A stretch of 64,000 bases of DNA, from positions 44,508,688-44,572,687 of the forward strand of contig CM037782.1 in NCBI GenBank assembly GCA_021229015.1, given 5' to 3'. Numbering within the stretch: position 1 is the stretch's first letter; each line of letters begins with the position of its first letter. A program made the position numbers and the translations under genes. Of this stretch, positions 56,071 to 64,000 are shown piece by piece. This stretch comes from Solen grandis (taxonomy: Eukaryota; Mollusca; Bivalvia; Adapedonta; Solenidae). A model generated the notes under the pieces. It was not told the origin of the DNA, made no database searches, and saw only the letters and a list, made by a program, of their open reading frames with translations.

Positions 56071-58285
56071 AGTCATAACATATTTCATAACAAAGAAACT
56101 AAGACCAGATATGCCCTCTTTTTCTCTCTCAGCAAGGTCTCTTTAATACTATATATAGTATATATATTTAATTATCTATGTATATATAGAGACCCTGCTC
56201 TCATTGTCTTGTCACGTTCTGAGGTTATTTGAAAAGAAGCTTTAAAGAACAAAAACACATCAATATTATTCTAACTTTGGCCTTACCTAAAGGTCAACGT
56301 TATCATGCAGGTGTATAGTCTCGTTATAATGCACACCAAATGAACCTTTTTGGAGTTAGTGTTTACCTGTGAGTTTCTATCAATTACCAACACCGCTATC
56401 AGTTTGAATCAAAACAAATTTAAAAGGTGAGCCACATCATTCAATGACACGTTGGTATTATCATCTTATTGTTGTGTTATTGTTATTGTTTTTAGAAAAG
56501 TGGTTCCCCTTAGTTTATGTAAACACGACGTCAATTCTATTTTGTAATTTTGTATTTAATAAAGCATGTCCTAAAATTTTAGAAATCATGTGAAAATATA
56601 TATTAAAATGTACCACTACATGCTGCCAATAAAAATATATGACTATAATGTGACCCGTCCATAGGTATTGTTTTTGTTTTGTTAAGTTTCTCTCATGCCG
56701 TAAGTTTTAGATATCATTGGAAACTAAAATCATTCAAGGGACAGCTCCCCAGATTCTAAATTGACGAGAAAAAAAAAAATTCAAGAAAATCGGTGTTATA
56801 ATTGTATGTGAGGCATTGAATTTGATCACTGATAGCTTACATTGCCCCCAAAGAATCCCAAGATATTGCCGGTTTTGCAGGGGTTTTTTTTCCAACGCAA
56901 ATTTAAATGCGTTACTAAGGCTATAAATTTGAAGAAAAAAAATAGATTTCTGAAAAATCATGTGACATCGCAAGTGCCCGTTTACACATGCGCATGTAAA
57001 TTTCTGACGACACTTAATACTTTGAAACGACTTGGCCCATCGACGGACAGATATATTCCAGTATACCCCTATAACATTTTTTTGCAGGGGCATAATAATT
57101 AAAGCAACCAAGATCAAAATTATCGTTAATGATTACCATTATTTAAGGATATTTTTGTATGTAACTATCAATTTATGATCTCATGACTCAAATAAAACTA
57201 GTGTTTATAAAGATTTTGTTGTGTAATGTTATGTGCTCTTCTCAAAATTCAATTTATATTTGTTATTTATAAACCTGTTTTAATGCCATAAACTATTTGT
57301 ATAAGGTGTATTGTATTTATAGGTGTTGTAAATGATGATCTTACATTGGTGTTTATCTCAGTGGTTCAACATCATCCAAGAAATAAAATAATTGGGAAAT
57401 AAACAAGAGTACCAATGTAATATCTCATCATCTTATAGTATTTTTTTTATTATATTTGATTTTTCTAAAAGTTATAAAATGAATTTCAAATTGTACTTCT
57501 TTTTTTTTTAAATCATCAGAATTTTTCTCCAAGTGATAGGTCATTTGAAAAAATCGAAACCGGTTGTCAACAACAAGCTAACAGTGTTTATATTACTGAC
57601 ATATGTTGTTTGCGTTTAGTTCTAAATTGGTAATGAAATAAAGTAAATTCATTGTATTTATATAACAAAATTGTTCCTTATTTTGTTTGCATTCCAAGAC
57701 CTGAACATGGTATGATGTCGTGAAGCTAACAATAATACAATTCATTTAATGTTTTTCAATGGCTTATATCACGATAATTTCACTGTTCGAACTTGAACCT
57801 GACACTACACCAAAACAAACAATAATCCTCTATGTAGTTACAAGATTTGATGTTTTGTTTCTTTCTTTACGAGGCTTGAATTCCACAAACCACACGAAGT
57901 CATACATAAATTCTTAGTTACAAATTCTTTGTTCCTGTTTCTTTTATAAAATACCTTAATATTTCATTTCTTGACAAATAGTTTATAGTTAGGGTAATTT
58001 TGTGTGAATTTAGATATGTACTTTAATACATGTATTTTATGAGAAGGGAATAGCAGAATGTTTAAGAATTTAAATTTTGTGCGCAATTTTTAGTAGAATT
58101 TGAAGTTGATTGAATTTGTAAATCATCACTGCGCAAGTGCCTCATATTGCTTTTATGGTTATTAAAAATTTATCCTGCATAATGATGATCTCTGAATCAT
58201 TTGAAAATCTGGCTACCTTAACTCTTACCTTTACCTCATGAATATTCATGTAAAAATTTTATGACGCAGTAAGTACTTATTGTCT
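56071..58285. other. Intergenic region between TRPA1 and PLAA
   Basis: AT-rich with no gene found. 56130-56220 contains GGTCTCTTTAATACT facing TATATAGAGACC around an AT loop, a small inverted repeat; a related GGTCTCTTTAATACT occurs at about 34948. The ORFs near 56.8 kb look spurious. Confidence 0.6.
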
Positions 58286-58735
58286 GTTAGTTTATTGGGT
58301 TTAATGTCCCCTTGGCAGTATTACGGTCATGTGAAGACTATGTCTACTTAAACAGATATACTGCTGCCACACTGCAGTATCTCACCGTAGACATAAGGCA
58401 TGATACTATACCCGTCACATTATCCAAACACTGGGCCAACCAGTCCTGGAACTATCCTTACATGCTGAGCACCAAGCAAGGTAGTTATACCAGTACCATT
58501 CTTTACAACTTTGGTATACTGTGACCAGAGACTGAACCCACGACCTCCCAGCAGACTGGTACAAATTTATGACTCAGTGTATATTTAAATGCAACATAAA
58601 ACCATGGATGCAGACTGTGTAGAACCTGGGCTACAATATTGAATGAGGAAACAGAGGAGACCGTGATCAGATATCCCCTGTGTAGAATCTGGGCTACAAT
58701 ATTGAATGATTTAGACAGACACATTATATGCCTCC
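58286..58735. repeat. SINE-like and short direct repeats
   Basis: 58286-58340 and the inverted box-B-like AGACTGAACCCACGACCTCC near 58530 suggest a diverged SINE on the minus strand. CTGGGCTACAATATTGAATG occurs twice, 63 bp apart (58627 and 58690). Confidence 0.5.
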
Positions 58736-58844
58736 TTTGCTAGAGTAAAGTCTGCATGGCTTCTATCAAGAGGTAACAGATTACTGGACAGAACACTGCA
58801 TGGAAGGGTTGTAAAGAATGGCAACACACACATATTACAAATAA

Positions 58845-58850
58845 TTTATT
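58845..58850 (-). terminator. Candidate PLAA poly(A) signal
   Basis: TTTATT on the + strand (AATAAA on the minus), about 365 bp past the PLAA stop. No better-placed signal was seen, but AT-rich sequence makes chance matches common. Confidence 0.35.
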
Positions 58851-59214
58851 ATTCGTTTCTAAACATAACTGGATTTTCAAACCAGCCTTTGTAGTCAATA
58901 ACTTATGTTTCACTATCATTACACCTTGAGCAAAACCATATTAAAATAATATTTTGTTCATTAATATTCTTTCTTTTCCTTTAGTCTGGATGAAGAAGTT
59001 AAAAACAAGTATGCAAGAACTAAGAGCACATACTGTGTGTTTCCCAATTAGTTGTAATCTGTTTAAAAAACCTCACAGCCTTTATGTATGGTGTAGTCCA
59101 TTTAGACTTTCCTTGCAGGCAAAGTGTCTGCACCCTTGAACCACAGCTGTGGATAATTAACATTGAAAAAATTATGCTCTGAATAATCAAAAGTTTGCTA
59201 ACATTTGAACACCA

Positions 59215-59774
59215 CTAACTTAACAAGTCGCTTAAAAATGAGGCACATTCTGACACTTTCTTTGGGTCAGTGACCACCATGTACTCTCCTATACTGCCAG
59301 ACACACCCAGTGACTTGGCTAGGTTCAGTATTGCCTCATCCTTGTATATCAACGTTCCTATGGCAACCAAAACCCTGAACACTGCCTCATAGTCCGGCTT
59401 TACGTTCAGAAACTCAGCTGCTGCAGATATGGTCTGTGATCGTCCCTCTAGATCCAGTGTCCCCAGCAAGCCTACTCCAAAGTTCAGCACCAGTGTGCTT
59501 ACAGCTATCTGCACATTCTTGTTTTTGGAATCTTTCAAGTTGAGAGCCATGGATATGATTTTGTCACGGTTGCCCATACACAAACTGTAGCCTTGTGGTT
59601 GACCAAACATATTACAAACCACCTTTGCACTGAGAATTTGCGTAGCAGGGGGAGAACTTGTGTTCCAGTATTTAAACATTGCTTCCAGTATGTTTGTATT
59701 CACACAGAACGCCTGGTTTATCTCTGGCTGTTTTATACTTATCCTTAATATATCCAGTGCAGGAAATACAAAGT
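59215..59774 (-). CDS. PLAA: PLAA last exon
   Basis: FVFPALDILRISIKQPEINQ, AFCVN, ILSAKVVCNMFGQPQG, NKNVQIAVSTLVLNFGVGLL, DYEAVFRVLVAIGTLIYKDE, LGVSGSIGEYM, SECASFLSDLLS, stop TAG. Acceptor (minus) CTGTTTCAG. The segment upstream of 59774 in the same frame is intron. Confidence 0.95.
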
Positions 59775-60666
59775 CTGAAACAGGTTGTGAAACGAATATG
59801 AGGATACAAATATATAAAATCATGATAAAACCCAATACAATTGACTAACTCTAGAATAACAAACACAGTGGGGTTTTTTTTAAGTCCCATGTAGATACAA
59901 ACACATTCTTACCAACAGAAATGTTCTACAAAGAATAATAATAGAATTACTGTTGTGCTACATGCTTTTAAGCAACATTACATGTACATGACTGTAAACC
60001 TTGTATATACCTACATGGAAAACCTATATATGTGTTTTAATTATCGTCTATTTCCCGTTACAACTATCTATGGAAAAATGTTTCTTTAATTAACTAAATA
60101 ATAAATGGATTTACATTCATGTTACAAATACTCAAATATCAGTTCAGACTGTGTATATTGTGAGTACTTCTATGTCTGTGCTTTAGTTAAAAGTTACTCC
60201 CTTCAGTAAATGCGTAACAGACATTCTAGTTTTTTCCCATTTAAACCAGCTAGCAACATGTTCATATCATTTCAAATGACCACAGAGACCATGCGTCATC
60301 CAATGTACAGCAAAGTCCTGACATTATCTGTATCATGAACCAAACAAACTTAAACATTTATTAATATACATGTTATTTCTTATCTCTGACAAAAATAATC
60401 CCAATTTCATATGGAGAAAACAAAAACTCTACAAACTTACTTGCATCTTAAAATAATTTCACTAAAGTTGAAGAATAACCATAAGACAGATAACAAATAA
60501 TTAATTATTACAAACTTACTTGGGGGCCACTCCAGAATGGTTTTCAGTGTGTTAAGATTATCGTCTGTTGGTTTAGCTCCATTTATCATTGATTCCAACC
60601 CATTCATTTTCCCTTCATCTATCTTTTTTGAGGCATCTATATTATTGTTGAATTCTCTCAATTTCC
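59215..60666 (-). CDS. PLAA: PLAA, last two coding exons (PUL domain)
   Basis: Encodes the C-terminus of phospholipase A2-activating protein, a ubiquitin-binding cofactor of p97/VCP (Doa1/Ufd3 in yeast). The visible part is the PUL domain, an armadillo-like fold that binds the p97 C-terminus. Exons 60666-60520 and 59774-59215 join as CCA-A|AC to give EWPP-NFVFPALDILRISIKQ. Text matches the family to the last residues (VAIGTLIYKDEAILNLAKSL, SECASFLSDLL). The WD40 and PFU parts must lie upstream, beyond 64000. It is convergent with TRPA1. Confidence 0.95.
60520..60666 (-). CDS. PLAA: PLAA penultimate exon
   Basis: KLREFNNNIDASKKIDEGKM, NGLESMINGAKPTDDNLNTL, KTILEWPP, aligned with the start of the human PUL domain (ALWKAINWP). 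Acceptor (minus) ACTTACAG, donor CCAA|GTAAGT. The first codon is split (x|GG). Confidence 0.92.
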
Positions 60667-60729
60667 CTGTAAGTATCATGACACGAATTTAAATCTTGTG
60701 ACTGTGTAATTTAACAACTTAATATAACT

Positions 60730-60808
60730 AACAAGAGTGTTTTTGGAACACCTAGAAGACAGAAAAGTGATCCCTATGTGTCACCTCTGCTTACAGCAGG
60801 TGACACAA
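60730..60808 (+). mobile_element. 79-bp core-less derivative of the E4 family (E6)
   Basis: Holds both ends of an E4-like element with no core between: AACAAG, hairpin GTGTT...AACAC (60737-60751), then AAAGTGATCCCTATGTGTC (identical to the E4 3' region), then the hairpin TGTGTCACCT...AGGTGACACA (60777-60807). It lies in a PLAA intron. Confidence 0.8.
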
Positions 60809-61329
60809 AAAACAATTCTCATTAAAAACAAGTTTTACTGTGTCCCAAGTACTGAGGAAAACTTGCGGTAAGTTACATTTGTATTTAAAGTCTAACCTAG
60901 TTTTACACTGGTTGCAAAAGTCATGAATACGACAGCCACACAGAAGTATAGGATTAAAGCTGCGGAGTTGTTGTGTGATAGTTGAAGTTGTGGGTGAAGT
61001 GGTGTTATGGTGGGGGAGGTCAGCTACCGTAACTGCGACGTACTACTTGCCGTAGAGCAGCAGCGTCCTCGGCAGCTGGCTGCTTTACTGTTGGCTGACC
61101 AACTACAGGTTTTCATCTTGTTATTTCTAAAATTGATAATGGCCAGTTCCACAAAAGATGCCAGCTAAATCCATCTGAGAAATTCAGCAGGTTATGGGTT
61201 AAGACTTTACAAGGCACAGGGTACAAAGCCAGAGGCTCGCTTAATAACATTTTTATGAACTCATTTAGTAAAATTTGATATGAAATAACAATTCATGTCA
61301 GATTATATAAATATATATATATGTTAGAG
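60809..61329. other. PLAA intron, no further exon seen
   Basis: No upstream PLAA exon recognised. 61305-61322 is an AT run. Confidence 0.55.
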
Positions 61330-62050
61330 AGAGACACAACGATGAAAACTGTACTTAAAAAATATACTATTATAAAAAGCAAGCGTCAGCAACCTAACTT
61401 AAAAAGACTACTTACTAAAGCCAGATTTTTGGAATATAACACTCAACCCAAAGTTACCAGATGTAACCATCCAAGCTGTGGATTGTGTAATTATTTAATA
61501 GAAGGTGTATATTATACACTGAGACTTGACTATTTGAGTTTACCGTTCCTTCTATGTCCAGCTAATTACAGGTGGAGGAAGACTTCGAACACACAGAGGT
61601 ATCTAGGTAGAACCACCGACCTACCACAAGCCAGCTTGAAGGCTTCCTGATATGAAAATCCGAATGACCCTGCCTGAATTCGAACCCACGTGGTGAGGGG
61701 CTAAGTGAGTGTTAAAGTCAGCAACTTTACCCTCTCGGCCGCAGAGGCCCCTTATACATTGATGAGTTGTAATGTAAAGAATGTAATTTATATTATAATA
61801 TGCCATGGATCAGTGGGGAATACATCAAAGAGATGAATGATTTACCAAAATGAATGACTATCTATCAACAACACATCTGAGATCCAACAGTATGGAAGTT
61901 GAAAATGAGTAGACACATGATAACTGCTGCAAAGGCGAATCAAAATTTAAAATATTTCCAATATTTAAAATGCAAACTGACAGTGTAGTTTCCAGACGAC
62001 AAAAGGAAAAGCTGTTTATAGAAATGTTCAAACCAAATTTACATTGACTT
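61330..62050 (+). mobile_element. Penelope-like element remnant (linker plus GIY-YIG)
   Basis: Before the SINE the text reads QQPNLKRLLTKARF, then RCNHPSCGLCNYLIEGVYYT, the Cys-containing linker typical of Penelope-like elements. After the SINE, frames give CNVKNVIYII (start of the GIY-YIG endonuclease), then DPTVWKLKMSRHM and KYFQYLKCK in another frame, ending in EMFKPNLH. Several frameshifts and stops show that it is dead. The RT domain is absent. Placed with moderate confidence, because only short motifs remain. Confidence 0.72.
61520..61752 (-). mobile_element. SINE inserted in the Penelope-like remnant
   Basis: Inverted copy of the 52.3-kb and 55.9-kb SINE, here with its tRNA head: minus strand GGCCTCTGCGGCCGAGAGGG (box A) and CACGTGGGTTCGAATTC (box B). 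Flanked by TTATACACT (61512) and TTATACATT (61752), a likely 9-bp target-site duplication with one mismatch. Confidence 0.88.
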
Positions 62051-62329
62051 TTTTGACGTCACCTAGAGTGGCTTCCCTGTTTAACACATCAATGTTATGT
62101 CATTATGACGTTGTTGCTATGTAACGTTATTATTATTTCTCCTGATGATCTATTGTAAAACCGATTGTGGACAAAGAAAACTTATTAATAGGCTTAATAT
62201 TACTTCTATTTCTTTCCAGTATTGGAAACCGATTGTGGACAAAGAAAACTTATTAATAGGCTTAATATTACTTCTATTTATTGTAGGAACTATATATATA
62301 TATATTTTATTTTATTTATTTTTTTAAAA
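62051..62329. repeat. Direct duplication of ~54 bp
   Basis: AACCGATTGTGGACAAAGAA and the following AACTTATTAATAGGCTTAAT plus ATTACTTCTATTT occur at 62159-62212 and again at 62227-62279 with no differences seen. The spacer between them ends in TTTCCAG. An (AT) run follows. Confidence 0.93.
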
Positions 62330-62952
62330 AGAGGCCATATGGCCCTTGATGATTCAATAGAGTACATCAGCTTATTTAAAATGATTCAGGTCCCTTGAAT
62401 TTACCAGGTTTCTACCAGCAACAACCATATTCAAGTTTCAGAATAGTCAATCAACTGGTGGCCTCAATATACAAGGGATCGAAAATATTTACACAATTAT
62501 GGTATGAAACCTTTAGGTTATCATTGGTACAATACAAGAATAAATTCTGAGCATTAGTTCCAGAAGAGAAGAATTTTAAAATGATCTGTAAGGAGTATAA
62601 AAGAAAACTAGTCAACCCCCTATGTGACCCATTTTTTAAGGGATCAATTTTATTTTAGCAATTATAGTAGGCAACCATGAGGTGAACATACATGCCAAAA
62701 GACATTAAATATTGATGGTTTCAGAGAAGAAGATTTTTGAAGTTAGTATATAAGGAAACTAGTGGACCCCCTAGGGGCCTCATTTTTAAAGGGATCAACT
62801 TTATTTTAGCAACTAGATGTGGGTGTTCCTCGGAACACTTGTGTCGCCTGCATTTAAGCATGTTTGATGAAAGAATTGACTAGAAAATCGATCTTTTGAC
62901 AAATTATTGATAAAGCATAATCTATTTTGTGAGGTACAAAATAACACCAAAT

Positions 62953-62988
<36 letters not shown>

Positions 62989-64000
62989 ATTTTTTTTTTT
63001 TGGGGGGGGGGGGGGGAATAAAATATTCAAACAGTGCAATATGTAATAATTTTCCCGAGCACTTTCGACTATACAGTCTTCATCAGAGGAGTGTCAGAAT
63101 GACTATGAATTCAAAACATTAACTATAAGAAAAATTATGACGTCATTAAGCACTTATGACGTTAATTATATATATGTTGCAAGTTTGTAGTCATCATTAT
63201 CATTATTGAGTTATCATTCTTGTGTACTGCACTCAGACCAATGAGATCTATCTACTATAAATGTTTAAGGCAACACTTCAAATACTTTACAAGTTATGCA
63301 CCACACAAGAATTAAATCCAAAAAAATAAACAAAGGGAAATAACTCCAAAAATACAACAGTTATCATTCTTGCACAATGCACTCCATGAGATCTTTCCAC
63401 CTGTGAGGTTTCAAAGTGATACCTCAAATACTTTTCGTGTTATGTCCAACAAAAAGGGTAATAACTCAAGGAAAAAGAGAAACAGAGTTATCATTCATGT
63501 GCACTGCACTCAGACCATTGAGATCTAAGTAAACCTCAAATACTTTCAAAAATTAAGAAAAAGGGAAATAACTCAAAAATAAAACAGAGTTATCATTCTT
63601 AACTCAAACCATGTGATCTATCCATGTTTTAAGTTTCAAGGTGATACCTCAAATACTTTTTAAAATATGCCCCGGAAAAAAATTAAATCTGAAAATTTAC
63701 AAAGGGTAATAACTCAGAAAATACGAAAGTCAGAGTTATCATTCTTGTGCACTGCACTCCACCTCAATGTGATCTATCCATGTTTTAAGTTTCAAGGTGA
63801 TACCTCAAATACTTTTCGAGTTATGCTCCGGACAAGAAAGTGTGACGCCGACGACGCCGACGACGACGACGACGCCGACGACGACGACGACGACGACGAC
63901 GGACAAAGTGATCCCTATGTGTCTGCCATGCTATGCAGGCGACACAATTATGGTAGACAGCCATGAGGTGATTCATTTGTGTTAAATAAGGTTTCAGAGG
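62330..64000 (+). mobile_element. Tandem-repeat element E5, interrupted by E4
   Basis: Starts with the palindrome GGCCATATGGCC (62333-62344). Core units of ~150-168 bp contain AAGGGATC, TTATTTTAGCAATTATAG and AACCATGAGGTGA (62472, 62640, 62790). The unit is broken by E4 after TTATTTTAGCAA and resumes at TTATGGTAGACAGCCATGAG (63949), then GGTTTCAGAGG at the window end, as in GGTTTCAGAGA at about 62716. The 3' end lies beyond the window. Confidence 0.75.
62812..63948 (+). mobile_element. Tandem-repeat mobile element E4 (nested in E5)
   Basis: Hairpin GTGTTCC-TC-GGAACAC (62823-62838), arm TGTGTCGCCTGCAT (62840-62853). The core has units with GAGTTATCATTCTTGTGC and GATACCTCAAATACTTTTC, starts at 63211, 63361, 63488, 63590 and 63736 (102-150 bp apart; full unit ~146-150). 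A GAC/GCC tract (63842-63902), AAAGTGATCCCTATGTGTC and a hairpin with the perfect inverted arm ATGCAGGCGACACA (63933-63946) follow. A CA run and an AT run, then poly-T and poly-G, sit at 62957-63016. No coding capacity: the Asp-rich ORF at the end only reads the GAC tract. Confidence 0.88.

Noticed and set aside
63667..63985. Asp-rich 99-codon ORF and overlapping Thr-rich ORF
   Set aside because: Both read the GAC/GCC tract of element E4.

Overview
This is a window of an animal nuclear genome. It is AT-rich, the genes are split into short GC-richer exons with canonical GT-AG introns, and non-coding space is full of LINEs, SINEs, foldback elements, minisatellites and tandem-repeat-containing mobile elements. 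The gene content (TRPA1, EIF2B3, PLAA) and repeat style, especially elements with inverted subterminal arms, ~145-150 bp tandem cores and GAC/ACGG/ACTG tracts, point to a bivalve mollusc. That placement is inference. No bacterial, phage or CRISPR feature is present.

Layout. 1-12,860 has no gene I can support. It holds a 26-bp minisatellite (942-1586), a 1.5-kb foldback element (2369-3843), a MITE (11013-11435) and a 42-bp perfect palindrome (12676-12717). 12862-13009 is the first coding exon of EIF2B3 (eIF2B gamma), + strand. A 100-N gap (13901-14000) follows. From 14053 to 55126 (+) lie 24 consecutive coding exons of a TRPA1 cation channel, 1,039 codons with every splice phase compatible and no frameshift. 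Only the N-terminus (roughly 90 residues by comparison with human TRPA1) is missing, probably in the gap together with the rest of EIF2B3. On the minus strand, 60666-59215 carries the last two coding exons of PLAA (the PUL domain), convergent with TRPA1.

The first visible TRPA1 intron (10.8 kb) carries two LINEs in opposite orientation plus a LINE 3' fragment. The (-) LINE is nearly complete (ORF1 with coiled coil, RRM-like and RGG-rich parts; ORF2 with endonuclease, reverse transcriptase and a Cys/His knuckle) and is broken by one frameshift and two stops. The S2-S3 intron holds 2.3 kb of minisatellite and a tandem-repeat element. Further introns carry MITE-like hairpins close to splice acceptors. 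The right end (61.3-62.05 kb) has a Penelope-like element remnant split by a SINE, then nested tandem-repeat elements.

Most interesting points: (1) the TRPA1 pore filter lacks the usual Gly, and the main electrophile-sensing Cys (human C621) is Thr, although equivalents of C641, C665 and K710 are kept. (2) Five elements of different sequence share one plan: AACAAG or similar, a small hairpin, an inverted subterminal arm, a ~145-150 bp tandem core, a GAC/ACGG tract and a 3' hairpin. A sixth, 79-bp copy has only the two ends. This fits non-autonomous Helitron/Helentron-like elements. (3) One of them is nested inside another, so the empty site can be read and shows no clear target-site duplication.
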